From Gnetum montanum (taxonomy: Eukaryota; Streptophyta; Gnetopsida; Gnetales; Gnetaceae), in the NCBI GenBank assembly GCA_015680685.1, contig MNCI01004792.1, positions 809,725 through 873,724 of the forward strand: DNA of 64,000 bases, read 5' to 3'. This document shows positions 44,483-56,791 of this stretch, one piece after another. The notes beneath the pieces are model-generated. The model ran no database searches, was not told where the DNA came from, and saw only the letters and a list, made by a program, of their open reading frames with translations. Within the stretch, counting starts at the first letter, position 1, and each line of letters opens with the position of its first letter. Both the position numbers and the translations under genes were made by a program.

Positions 44483-46940
44483 AGTCGGCAACATAAAAAA
44501 CATAACCAAGATCAGCCAGTGCCTCAACAATATAAGATGACATATACTCATCCCGATGAGTATATTCCTAATTTTACTTTTGTTCTCCATCAAGATGAAC
44601 AACTGTAGTGGAGAGATTTGCAAGGTAACATTGTGTTACCCCTAGATCGATCAATCTCTCGCATGCTTTTCTGTGCCTTGGTATAGATTGGCATGCAAGA
44701 ACATTACGCTGAATATGTTGCAGATGATTTTGACATGAAGGATTATCATCCCACAAATGCCCAACGTATGAGGGATGCAAGGTGGGAGAGCCAACATACA
44801 TTGTCGAAGGGCAAGACCCCGCACATCCTTAGCGAAATAAGAGATGAGGAACCCCTTATCATAGGTTCTTTAACAAATGATGTTCCCCCTCCTAACGATG
44901 GTGAGGAGGAAGGGTATCAGAACCTACGATCAACGATACACATCCCTGGTTCTGATGATTGTGAGCACCAACTGTTCACAGAGGGAAGAACCACTTATGC
45001 TAAGCACAGGCACTTAGATCGTCACAACAATCGGGCTCGTAGTAGCTGAAGAGAAGGCAAGAAACATCATCATGGCGATGGTTCCCCTTCTTCTTCCCCT
45101 TCTTCACATCACTCACCCTCTCCTTTCACATCTGGGTGCAGCCACCATGAACATAAAAGGGAGGATAAAAGTAAAAAGGATGAGAGACCTCAACAGGAGA
45201 GTCGAGAGAGAGGACAAGGGAAAGGACGCAGGGAGAGTAGGGAACCACACATACATCATAGGCGTTATGAAAGAGATGATCATGACGAGCCCCTACTCCC
45301 AACCCAAAGTATGCTTGAAATTACGGAGGCAGTTAGGATTCCCACAGGGCATTTGAAGGATAGTCGGATCAAACGATTAGACCCCCACAATATCCCACGA
45401 TTTGAAGGGGGATACAATGCTGATCTGCAAAATCATTTGCAGGCATTCCACGATGCCTGTGCCTTGCAGAATATAGACAGTGAGTGGTAGAAGCTTAAGT
45501 TGTTCCCAAGGACACTCACCAAAGAAGTAGAGAGCTAGTACCGGTCCTTAGAACTGGAAACCATCAGGAGGTAGAGTACGATGCTAGAACTATTCAACAA
45601 AAAGTATCAAACGTACTCCAGAGTGTCCAATTTGCTTAAGTAGATCCAAGGCTAGAAGAAAGGTCATCACGAGTCCTTGGATGCTGCCATGGCCTGCTAC
45701 TACACACTGTTACATGGTTGCTCAGGTCATGGGTACGCACAGTAGGATCAACTTCACCACATTGTGGATGGGCTAAGGCATGAAACGAGACGAACCCTTG
45801 GAACCTATGCCCAAGGGAGGCTATCACAACTTAGAGCCCATAAAGTGCAAAGCTTGTTGGAGCAAGTAGTAAACGAAGAAGGTGAGCTACGCAAAAGGGA
45901 AAGTGTAGAGGAGTACAACCATGATCCCTCCCTTCAAAAGAAGGGAGTGCAATTTTGTGATGAAGAGAATGAGTCACCAATCAAAGAGTTGATGAACCGA
46001 AAAACCTTGCTGATCCAAAAGTTAACAACATAAATAGCGGCTAAGGTAGACGATGTATGGAGTTCCTTAGACTCTAAAATTGAAATTTTCTTAAAAATTG
46101 TAGAAGAGTCTAAGGTAGAGCAAAGTAGTGACAAAGGTAAGAAAAAGTGAAGAGATTTAAGCCCTGCACATAACAAGGGTAAGGGAAAAATCACTAACTC
46201 CAATGTGGCTGTAGATTCTAACATAGACGATGATGGTGGATGTGAGGTCTGCTACTATGACCATCCTAAGGAATGTTGTCCTATTATCTCACATCTACAG
46301 GAGTCTGGGGTGTATGCACTAAATCCAAGACTCAATCAACGGCAAACACCTCGAAGGTTGCCTTATCCACAAGGTAACCCAAGGCAGTTCCACCAACCAC
46401 TAACGTATTATCCAAGTGGAACTCCACCACAGCCCATCGGACAGCATCAGCAATGGCAATACCCACAATCATGGGGGATGCATCGTCGAAACAATAGTAC
46501 CCTTACCAGCAGCCTGACCCTTATGGATATTATGTGCAGCAGCCGATTTCTCCAAGTGACTCTATGGGTCACGCAACCCCCAACCATCACTACCAAGCTC
46601 GGGAGTACTTCAGAAGGACTCCTTCTCCTCTGGGAGACACTCCATACGCACACCATCCTCCTAATCTATCCGCACCTCTTCAACCTCAAGGAGTTCCCGT
46701 AACACCTCCTGCTCCAACAATGCAAGGGGAACTTCCTCCTCAACCGCAGCAACGTCATACTGTGAGAGCTATAAATATCCAACCTGCTGTTGGTTCTGAC
46801 AACTATAAAAAGAGAAGATCTTACTTCAGAACCAAAAGCCCAGACAAACTGTCGCAACAACAAGTGGTTGAGGCCTTGTCCACGCCTCCGCCATCTACAC
46901 TTCGGAGCACCCTTCAGTCGAACAGGGCGTAACGCATACG
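44483..46940 (+). pseudogene. E6 gag
   Basis: N-terminal part to 45050 (EHYAEYVADDFDMKDYHPTN), then a basic H/S/R/K-rich tract. The retrotransposon gag core lies at 45360-45900: RFEGGYNADLQNHLQAFHDA, KLKLFPRTLTKEVES, MLELFNKKYQTYSRVSNLL, ARYYTLLHG-like and ETRRTLGTYAQGRLSQL. A finger-like CEVCYYDHPKECC at 46240-46280 follows, then a P/Q-rich tail. Stops (45488, 45536, 45640, 45745, 46031, 46148) and a frame change near 46490 break it. It is homologous to E7 gag. Confidence 0.75.
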
Positions 46941-46943
46941 GTT

Positions 46944-47375
46944 ATGTTAATGCATACCATAACTGACTGGATCAAGGTACGCCACCTTCCCAGAAAACTA
47001 ACTGGCCCTGGGAGTCCCTTAATCTATCTACAGATTGCCGGAAATGAACCACATAGGGCTCTTCTTGACTCATGTTCTAGAGTCAACTTAATTTCAGGAA
47101 AGATGTATCACGCCTGGAACCTACCCCAACTTAAGAAGAGCAACATTCAACTAGATCTAGCAGACCAATCCATCACCATTCCCTTGGGATTGGTGGAGGA
47201 TGTTATTACCACTATGTACGGTTGGTCCTACCTAGCTGACTTTCTGGTGATCGAAGTGAACAACAATGAAGGGGGCTTACCAATTATAATGGGAAGGGCA
47301 TGGCTAAGCACAGTAGATGCATGCCTTAGGATCTGCGATCTTTCCTTGGAAATATCTAAGATAAACATATGTTGA
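46944..47375 (+). pseudogene. E6 aspartic protease
   Basis: A 143-codon open frame. GSPLIYLQIAGNEPHRALLD begins the domain; the active-site turn reads DSCSRVNLI, where DSG/DLG is usual, so the Gly is replaced by Cys. VIEVNNNEGGLPIIMGRAWL is the equivalent of the conserved ILGRPFL block. The C-terminus ends at 47375. No RT follows. The changed Gly in the catalytic turn suggests the enzyme is inactive. Confidence 0.75.
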
Positions 47376-47887
47376 AAGATCGAGAAGAGGAAAGTTCCAT
47401 GCATCACATACAGTGATTCATCGGGTGATGACATGGAGGGATGCTCATCTCCTCCATGTAATAGGTGTGCCCTTGTAACTTTGCAACAAAGATGCCTGTA
47501 TGTAGCAACCACACAGCCAGTAGTAGACACCCTGTGGTTGACAGCTACTTGTAAGAGTAGAAAAATATGCATGGAACGAACTGAGGAAACCCATGCCAAC
47601 AATGAAGGCATAGACACATTGAAACATGAGCGTTGCTAACTTCCACCCCTCAACCTAAGAACATCAGTTGGAAGAAGTTGGGCACTTCTACGAAATTCAA
47701 ACAAACGCTCATTATTTAGGATCTCTCCCTTACAACTTAATCATTGGGGAGATGGCCACCTATGCTGATCATATGGGGCCCTCAGTTCTTTTAAGTTTTT
47801 TTTACAACATTTTTATCTTACACATTTTTGTTTTACAAATTTCTTTAACTTTTCTAATTTTTGTTTTACATCATCGTTATACTTTTC

Positions 47888-47923
<36 letters not shown>

Positions 47924-49693
47924 CCACCATGTAAGTTTGTCCCATAATAAGTGTTCGGACTGATGGTATGAACTTTTTTCATATTGATTGCTAATGTTTG
48001 GTTTTTACCTTTAAGTCACAATGTTGATACTAAGGTATGTTTCTTTTGATATGGCAGGCAATGATATCACTTCATCCATCCATCCACTAATTTCTATGGT
48101 TTCTCTTGGCTTGGAAATGTACAGTCCCCTTCTAATAAGAACTTTAACGAATCGGTGACTGGGTATTTCTCAAACTAATGAAGGACTCAGGGATTGCAAA
48201 GGTTGTGACTTCAAGGGGACTTGATGCTTTTGTGTTGGTCATTCTCTTGGGTGCTTGGATGTTTCTTCTTGAGTTTTCTTACCATTCCGATGTTACCCAA
48301 TTATCAGAAGCTAAGACAATAAAAATAAGAAGTCTTTGCATGGTGTTGTTCTCACGCATAAAAACACAAAACACAAAAAAAAAATGAAGAAAGTGAGAAT
48401 TCAAAGCACACCCCTTAGACAAATTAAAATTTGGGCTACAAGCACTGGTTATGGAACCAAAAGTGTTCCCTCTAACTAAGGCCCTTCTCACTTCCCATTC
48501 TATCCTTTGTTTCATTGAAATGGTGGTGGCTCTTTGAAGATGCATCCTCGTTATCCATGTGGATGGTTTAACTGAATGCATTGAAGCAAAAGCACTGGAA
48601 GTGGTTGGTTTGAGGCCGAGTTGGAATGAGACTTGCCAAGTCACATTAATCATAAAACACACAAGGGGCTGTACACCACCTTTTTCTTGAGATTCCATTC
48701 TATTATCTTCTCTCCTCTCCATCCTTCTCTCCATTGTTCACCTCATTGCCGGTTGTATCATTAGTGTATATATTTTGGTTGATGCATTGTTTTCTTTTTA
48801 GTAAATTCTAGCAGTTAAGACTTTAAATCTTGTTCCAAAATACATTCGTAGAGACTACAGACTCTTTGAATGTGGGTCTGTCAGGGCATTAATGGCATGA
48901 GCCTGCTTTGGGGAGGACCCACTGACACTCCTATTTGGAGCATTAGTTAACTTCTTTTCCTTAACGTTTTGCAATTAATTATTATTTTTTTCATTACCAT
49001 CTTGACATCTACTTCATTGAAGTTTTCAGTTGTCCCTTTTTCTCTATCTTTCTTACTCCTTTTCCTTCTCCATTCTAATGCTACTGGAGGTTCGCGATTA
49101 TTCATGGGGGTACGGGGCCCGCTTTTTTTGATTTTCTCCTAGCCCCGAAATTTTTGATTTTCTTCCTAACCCCTACACCTTCGGTAGTCATCATTACTAC
49201 ATCTCCTGATCCATATTAGCCATACCACAACCTAGCCAATGGACCTACACTGAAGCAAGGTATTAATTACTTAATGATTCAATTACCCTTGCTAATATAT
49301 GATTATTTTGTGTATGCAGATGGCGATCATGCAAACAACAGATTGGATCTAGAGCTGGAGCAAAAAACCTTGAATGGAGCAACACTGAAGCAGCTATACA
49401 AGGAGCAAGATCGATGGTGCGCTTATGGATGGACAACGAAAAGTGCAATCTTGGCATTGGAAATAGAAACACTTCTTTCTATCTCTCTCTTTCTCTCAAG
49501 CTACCAACAAAGGCCTGATGTCATTGTAATAAGGTGTTCACCCTTGTTGTCATGAACACCAGTTTTGTCAAGTCTTGTAATAATGATCTGTTCACATGTC
49601 ATCCCATTAGTTCCATTCCCCTCAATAATTCCATACCTTCCCGATATTATTGTAAGGAACTCGAGGACGAGTTTTCATTCAGTCATGGGGGTA
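47376..49693 (+). other. E6 region after protease, with (TG)n microsatellite
   Basis: No pol domains found on either strand. A (TG)14 tract lies at 47893-47921. Frames of 60-150 codons exist on both strands without motifs. Near 49655-49690 the phrase ELEDEFSFSHGG precedes the polypurine-like tract, a sequence often seen at the 3' end of gypsy elements, so the 3' terminus of the element was kept. Confidence 0.55.
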
Positions 49694-50539
49694 TTATGAG
49701 ATGCGATATGCACAAGCTGCGATATTGCATACACAATATTGCATCATCCCGTACGATATCGCGTACGCGATATCGCGGTCCGCCGCCAAATCTATAAATA
49801 AGAGGCGACACTCCCCTAATTTTCCATCCTGGCTAGAAGTAGAGAAGCTTTGGCAGTTTGATCACTCCAGAGTTAGATTAATTCCCCATGTGCCCGTAGT
49901 AGGAGTCCTAGAGTGAACAGCTCTTTATTCAAGCAGCTTTATACCTGAACGCAAGTTGTGTACAAAAATAAAGATGAACTTGATTGGATAAACCTTGCAG
50001 TGCATGGATAGGATTTATTTATTATTATTTATTGCTTTCCTAGAATGCGGTATGAGTATGACTTGATTACAAGCATCTACGAATGTGTACGGCTAGTCAA
50101 GGAATCGGCTGCTTATCATAATTAGGCTAGTTAAGTGCCTCAGTACGACCACTTCAAGCACGTGCGTTACGTGTGGTGATCCCAGTAACGATTAGCGTTT
50201 GGTAGCCACAGTTGTATAGTTCAGGGTGTGTACGATAAGTGGGAACGGATGCTGACGCTAGTTAATTTAGACTTAGGTCCTTAGTTAGAGTTTGTTAGCT
50301 TTCTCAACCCTTCACCTCATAGCATAGGAGAAAAACCATAAAAGACCATAAAAATCATATACCTCGGACTTACTTAACCATACCACGTGACAACAACAAG
50401 TAATTCTAGGAAGACAACGAATGATTAACCCCAAGTGTTCCATGGGGGGTTTAGGCATTTAGTCTGCAGAGTTCGACCGGATCGTGCGTGCTATGCTCGT
50501 TTCATATGGTTGAGTGTAGGGGTACCTCTCGACTCATCA
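49694..50539 (+). repeat. 3' LTR of E6
   Basis: 846 bp, begins ttatgagatgcg (one change from TGATGAG) and ends CTCATCA. The TATA box ctataaataagag is at 49791-49803, next to the palindrome acgcgatatcgcg at 49764-49776. The TSD copy AGTGG follows at 50540-50544. Confidence 0.82.
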
Positions 50540-50544
50540 AGTGG

Positions 50545-52431
50545 TATATGCTCATCTTGATGAGTATGTACCCAATTTCATCTTCATCCTACATTAAGAT
50601 GAATAGTTGCGATGGTGTGACATGAAGGGAAACATTGTGTTATATGCTCCAACAAATGCTTATATTATGGGATCTCCAAGAACATCATGCTAAGTATGTT
50701 GTGGAAGATACTAATGCTAAGGATTATCATCCCATTAAGGCATAATGTCTATAGGATTGACAACTAGAGCAACGTTATGAATCTATAAAGGGAAAAATAT
50801 TTAATGATTCTCCAAAAAGATAGTGGAGAACCCTTCTCTAGGGGTTTTCCATTCAGTGAAATTCCTCTCTTTGACTTTGGTGAAGGAGGTCAAAACTAGA
50901 ACTTGCAGTCCACAATTCACAATCCTAGTTCTCGTAAGAATGGATCTAATGACAAAGAAGGATCCAAAGGGGCAATTGAAGGTAGGGATGTAGACAAAAA
51001 ACAAGATCATGATCATGGTCATGATTACTAAAGAGGTGGTAGTAGGCACTATGATGATTCTATTCCTCCTTCCTCTTCACCTTCATCAACTTCTTCTTCT
51101 TCTTTTAGCTTTGACCACAATTACAAGGCACAAGACCATGATGGAGGAGACCAAAATAACCGATGGGATCAAAATGATTGAAGGGGCCATTGGGAAAGGC
51201 AAGATCAAGGACATAGACATTCAAGAGAGGCATATCATCATGAATGAAGGGGTAGTAGAGGGCATTGTAGGCACCATGATCATGGCCTTGATGAGCCTTT
51301 ACTTACTACCCAAAGTATGCTTATTATTACAGAGGTAATACAAATTCCAACAAGGCATGTGAAGGATAGTCAGATCAAAAGCTAGACATGAATAATATTT
51401 CTTGGTTCAAAGGGGGATATAACTCTAATTTGCAAAACCATCTCCAAGCTTTTCAAGATGCATGTGCCTTGTAGAACACAAAGAATGAGTGGTAAGAACT
51501 TAAGTTGTTCCCATGGACACTCATCAAAGAAGTAGAGAACTGGTACCAGTCCTTAGAGTCGGAATCTATCAGATGATGGAGTACCATGCTTGAATTATTT
51601 AATGATAAATATCAAACATACTTTAGAGTGTCCAACTTGAGAAGGAAAATCAAAGGATGGAAACAAGGAACACACGAACCCTTGGATGCCACCATCAGTC
51701 GATACTATTCCTTAATGTACAAATGTCCTAGCCATGGTTATTCTCAACTAGATCAACTTTGTCACATTGTAGACAGGCTTCAATTAGAAACGAGGAGAAC
51801 CCTTGGTGTCTATGACCAAGGGCAACTATCAAAACTAAGTGTCGATCAGATACAAAGACTAATTGAGCAAGTAGCTAAAGAGAAGAGTGAATTAAGAAAA
51901 AGAGAAAGTGCAGAAGAATATAGCCACGATCCTTCCATTCACAAGAGGGAGGTTTAATTCTGTGATAGTGAGGAAGAATCTACACTTGATGAGGTGGTGA
52001 ATAGGAAAACCTTTCCACTCTAAAAATGTTAATCCAAAATTACAGCCAAGGTTGATCAGTTATGGGACTCCATGGATAATAGATTTCAAGCTATCCTAAA
52101 AATTGCTAAAGAGTCCAAAGAACAAGGTAGTGCTCCTGAGCATAGGAAGTGCAAGGAAGTTCAACATGCCTATCAAAAAGGTAAGGGAAAGATTGTTGCA
52201 ATAGAAGAAGTTATAGAAAGTTAATCAGATAATGATGATGGATGTGACATCTATCAGTATGAACATCCTAAGGGATGTTGCCCCATAATGTCACATTTAC
52301 AGGAGTTTGGGATGTATGCTTTGAATCCATGACTAACACAAAGGCAAACATCTAGAAGATTACCTTATCCTCAAGGTAATTTTAGGTAGTTCCACCAGCA
52401 ACAGAAATATTATCCAAGTGGAGCTCCACTA
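50545..52431 (+). pseudogene. E7 gag, continued
   Basis: Homologous to E6 gag throughout: the YEHHAKYVVEDTNAKDYHPI-like start (50680-50740), a charged S/D/H-rich tract (50940-51250), the core with KLFPWTLIKEVEN, MLELFNDKYQTYFRVSNLRR and ETRRTLGVYDQGQLSKL (51480-51960), then CDIYQYEHPKGCC at 52240-52280, where one finger Cys is replaced. Many stops occur. It is truncated at 52431 by the E5 LTR. Confidence 0.75.
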
Positions 52432-54026
52432 TGAAACACCATGAAAATTGCGAGTCGGCCTCAGGCAAAGATTCGCAATTCAGGCGAGGGCGCATGTCAG
52501 AATGCCAGAAGGGAGAATAAGATAGAGCAAGACCAAGAGCCGCGTAGCATCAAGTCTTCGACTTCCTGTGCAGATTCCTAATCTTTCTATGCTTTCTCTG
52601 TTTATGCTATATCACACGACACAGCGTAATAGCGCTTAGTGTGATGCTGTTCAAACATAATCCGACATCAGAAGGCTATTTAATTCAGCATGTGGAGAGG
52701 CTTGAGCAGTGTAACATGTGACTTCTCGTATATTTTGCTAAGGCTTTTGTTCAAGGCCAGGTTTACGCTTTGTTATGCACGGCAGCGTAATGAGCTCCAA
52801 AACAGTCAAAGGGAAAGTCTAAGGAAGTGCAATAGATCAACCCTTTTCTCTTGGCATGCAGATTGCTCATCATACGCAACGAAGCGTATCGCAGCGTATT
52901 ACATTGCCAAGCTAAACATTGTTTATGCTTCATTACGCACGGCTACGTAAACGAGCGTAAAATAGCTTGAATCAGTTATCTTCCATGTTATGTTACGCTC
53001 TTGCACGCAACGCAACGCGAATGAGCGTAATATAACCTAAAGACAGTTGAAACATGCCCGACGCGCATCTGTTCTTCACATGCACAATACGCAAACGAGC
53101 ATATTGTGCATAGTCACAAAGTTTGACATAAAAAGGTTAGGTCAATAGTACCCGAAACGTCTGGGGTACACGTCATCAGGTTTGCACCTTTTCTACAGGA
53201 CGTCGCAACCTATAAATACCCCAGTTGACAAAGATACAGGGGTTGGCAAATCAAAAAGGCAAGGACATTTTTCTGAGCACAGGAGCACTTATCACCTTGA
53301 GCAAAGACAGAGAGAAGAGCACTTTGGCAATTTTTGACAGTATCATCTTCCGGCAGAAACAAGAGACACTTGGCTTAAGCATTGGTTCCCCTCTGGTGAA
53401 GACACAACTTTCTCCATTGGCGATTATCGGCAGTTTCGAGCAGAGACTACCTAAGGCAAAAGGAGCAGATCAGAGATCCAGACATCATCTGGTGTGGTTT
53501 GTGAGTTTCTATTGATCAGAAGCACTTGATCAATAGACGTTAGAACTTGACCTTCCTTGCATCCCTTCTCCGGCCTACAAGGTAGATGGGATTCTATTCT
53601 GCAGTTCTGCTCAGACAGTTTGCTTGTTTCTTGTTGCTTTGTGTTTGCTTGTACAAAACAATCGGGGTCTCCCCAGTGTAACTTGAATATACAAAATACT
53701 TATTTTCCTGGGTCAAACTATAGATCTTGCAATTACGCATTTCTCTCGTGTCTGATTCCAATTGTCGTGTTGACGCTATCATCGTTGTTACCATTCATCT
53801 ACATCACTTTTCTCTTATTTTGCACATCGCCAAATCATATCGTTCCACGAAATATTCGTAATCTTCATCGGTTTACTGATTAGTAAGTCCCTGTCTGATC
53901 AACAAGACCGTTTAGGGCACCGTGGATTTGTTTTCCAGCATAGCCCTTGCACGGATCCGTGGTTAAAACTGTGTATACGGGATTGTGTTTGGTATTTTCC
54001 AGCTACCGGCATTTTCCATCGTTACA
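52432..54026 (+). repeat. 5' LTR of E5
   Basis: 1595 bp, TGAAACACC…CGTTACA. Between 52590 and 53110 there are at least five inverted pairs of the TTACGCT/AGCGTAA type. TATA box at 53210-53219. Confidence 0.85.
53210..53219 (+). promoter_or_regulatory. TATA box of E5 5' LTR
   Basis: ctataaatac followed by cccagttgac; same context as E4. Confidence 0.6.
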
Positions 54027-54032
54027 GTTTTA

Positions 54033-54051
54033 TAGCGCTAGAAGGAGGGCC
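54033..54051 (+). other. Primer binding site of E5
   Basis: tagcgctagaaggagggcc, one base changed (TGG to TAG) from the E4 version. 6 bases after the LTR end. Confidence 0.6.
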
Positions 54052-54271
54052 GCTTAGGTTCCGATCCGCCTTTTTCGGGTAGCTCTATTAGCGATCTATA
54101 CCCAAAATTGTAAACTTAATACCTCCAGGGAAGCTTACGATAAGTCGTGTGGTGTAGATCGATCTCAGCAATGATTCCTTTGGAATCCTACAGGGTAGAA
54201 AGCCTATTTGTGATCTTATTGCCAGCCATCTTTTAGATCCCGTTATCAGTCACCGTTAATCTCATTGATCA

Positions 54272-56791
54272 ATGAATTCCTTTTACACGACCACAACCAC
54301 CATGGTCCTTGCTGATTTGGGTGCCACATTTGTGAACCTTATCGCGGTCACTAGACTAGCTCCTGGCGCAGCAGGATCTCAAGGACCATTGCGCCGGTCA
54401 TTGAGACTTCAGGGAAAAGAGCCCGTATTCACAGTCATAACCCCTGAAGAATACAACTTGATCTGTGTTAAGATCCAGGCGAAGCTGGCTCTCAGCAGGG
54501 CCGAAGTCGAAGCGAAATGAAACTTTGAGGTGATCCACCGAGGGGGCCATGATTTCAAACCAACAGCTTACGACATTATTCCCTTGACCGAACATCAACA
54601 TGAACTTATCACACAGTTGGTCATGGCCAAGAGCCAGGCTACACAGGCTATGGGGGAACCCAAGGATGGGGAGGAGGAAGATGATGAGTTTGCGGCCCAG
54701 TCCGAACACTCATTCCACACTCTGATCCCCCATACCTACGTTAATCCGTCATTCCCGCTCAATGGAGAGGCCGTCTCTCTTAACCCAACCATGACCATGC
54801 ATATGCACATCCCTGTCCTTCCGCAGGCCACTGTGCAACCGTCTGGGCTGCAAGTACAAATACCTCATAATAATGTGGGGGCGGTTGCGTCACCGCGGGT
54901 ACTTAGCATCCCAGTTGTGCTCCTGGCGACCACCGCACCCCATTTCATCCCTCAGATACAACCTCACAACATATCCACAACACGCTCGGTGCAGACCTTG
55001 TCGCTTTCACCCCCTCCAACTCAATAGATTACCTCAGCCGTTCAGCCACAAACTTACGTCCAATAGCCTGCCACAAGTCAGTGGGCCAACCCGGCGGCGC
55101 AACATACCCAGTCTGTGATGTATGGCGTGCAACCCTCGGTTGCACCCGCAACGCATGTTCCACAGGTGGTCCCACAGTATCCTCATCCTTATCTCGCGTA
55201 GCAGGTGGCAGCTAACCCCTGTTCACAAACCTATGGGTGATGGTCTTCACAGGTTCCCCTACCTGCTGGGATCCCCGCCCCACCAGCTACCAGCCAACCT
55301 CTTTCTTTGTTTCCATTTCCTAGCGCTGCCCTCCCAGTCCAACCTCCTATGCCTTCTGCAGAGACACCTCCGTCAACAGGTCTGGACCAGGCCTTCCAGC
55401 TTATACAGACTCTCACCAAGGAGGTACGACGTCTCAAAGCCACCGGTTCTGATACCATTCAGATCATGGACTTTTACCAGGATGATCCGATTAGTCCAGC
55501 GGTCCCTATGCTATCATTGCCACCAGGGATGTCCCTACCTCATTTTACCAAGTACAATGGGGAGGGAGATCCCAATGCTCACTTGGTCACATTTAGGTCC
55601 GAGTCCTTGCTGTTGCAACAGTGGCCACACACAATCATCCGAGTCTTTTCAATGTCTCTAACATGTAAAGCTTTCGATTGGTACCGAGCCCTCCCACGCT
55701 CTTCCATCTCAACCTTGGAAGAGCTGCTGACCCAATTTGTGACCCGCTTCAAATACAACTTGAAATAGGTAGTCACATTGGATCAGCTCATGGGGGTGAA
55801 ACAGGACCCACTCGAGCCCATCCAAAAGTTCATACAGCGCTGGAATGCTACTTTGAATGAGATCTGTGAGTCAATCGCAGACTCACATCTGCTGGCTCTA
55901 TTCAAAGGAGCAGTCAATGACTTTATTAAGTCAAAGCTGTATTATCTTTCCCCCAACTCCCTACACCAGGCCTTCGCTCAAGTTAGAAGCATCCAAGATG
56001 CTGCGGAGGCTAGCAAAGACCCAACGTATGTCGCCTACAGGAACACACACAACAAGAACAAAGACAAAGGTAAAGCAGCGACAACGACAGTAGTTGCGAT
56101 GACTAAGGGTACAAAGACTAAGAACAAGAAGGCATCCACGGCGCCTCCTGAGACCATGGCTGGTGTCGGAACCAGCCAAGACACAACTGCCCCTGAAGGC
56201 CCCCCCCAGCCAAAGCCAAACTTTGAGCGTAAGGATCCTTCAAAGTACATGGCCTTGCCTGTAAAACATTTCAAACTGTTGAAACAACTATTAGGGGTAG
56301 GGCACATTCAACCTAAGAAGGTGTCTGAGGAAGCTCTGAAGCGTCATAGACGTCATTGTGAACTGCTGAAGAATCCTTCTTTAGCCTTACCTAATGAACC
56401 ACCAGTTCCGAGATCTTTCAGGCTAGACTGTTTCTGTGACTACCACTAGCTGTGTGGTCACGATACGGATTACTACTTGGCATTGAAAGATGACATTCAA
56501 CGTATGCTAGATGATGGTTTACTCAAGTTAGACAGCAGTAACCCGACGCATCTAGAAAACCAAACATTGCACGTATATAAGGACCCGTTGAATGCAAACG
56601 ACGATCCTTATACAATCATTGTGGTAAGTACGAATAGTGAGAGGAGGGAACCGCCAAAAAAACCTTTTTTTTTGCGTGTTCCTGCCAGCTCACAAAGGGG
56701 GCCAACCATTTCATCGGTAGCCAGTGGGCTCTTGAGGCCGCCCTTCATCATACGGGCACCTTCTCAGATACACCCTCAATCATGGCAGTGA
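54272..56791 (+). pseudogene. E5 gag
   Basis: ATG 54272 opens MNSFYTTTTTMVLADLG, then RRSLRLQGKEPVFTVI. TEHQHELITQLVMAKSQ, an acidic block and a P/Q-rich region with several TAG follow. The capsid core is at 55500-56040: MSLPHFTKYNGEGDPNAHLV, DWYRALPRSSISTLEELLTQ, LLALFKGAVNDFIKSKLYYL. A K/T/A-rich linker and the CHHC finger (CDYH-TAG-LCGHDTDYY, last Cys changed to Tyr) come at 56435-56480. VYKDPLNAN closes the conserved part. About nine stops and one frame change are present, most of them TAG from CAG. Compare E4, where the finger is intact. Confidence 0.85.

Larger units (their letters stand above)
43313..50539 (+). mobile_element. E6: gag-protease-only LTR element nested in E7
   Basis: LTRs begin TGATGAGATG and end CTCATCA. 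A perfect 5-bp duplication AGTGG flanks the element. Internal sequence has gag and protease (44483-47375), then about 2.3 kb with no RT, RNase H or integrase, then a polypurine-like tract (catgggggta, 49684-49693) and the 3' LTR. A 338-bp N gap hides the end of the 5' LTR and the start of gag. The lack of pol suggests a non-autonomous or deleted element of the Athila-like sort. Confidence 0.78.
42178..52431 (+). mobile_element. E7: second-family Ty3/gypsy element, split by E6 and E5
   Basis: 5' LTR 42178-43079, primer site 43081-43098, gag start 43234-43312, then E6 (43313-50539) and its TSD copy, then gag again from 50545 to 52431, where the E5 LTR begins. Removing E6 joins ccacaatattgagtgg to tatatgctcatcttgatgag, which matches the homologous gag of E6 at 44508-44560. 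The rest of E7 would lie beyond E5, outside the window. Confidence 0.78.

Noticed and set aside
44138-44623. Long minus-strand frames across the N gap
   Set aside because: They consist of N-derived codons.
47893-47921. (TG)n tract as Z-DNA or regulatory element
   Set aside because: It is an ordinary microsatellite with no supporting context.
48279-48734. 151-codon minus-strand frame in E6
   Set aside because: No motif, no homologous frame in E7, and base composition like its surroundings; chance openness is likely.
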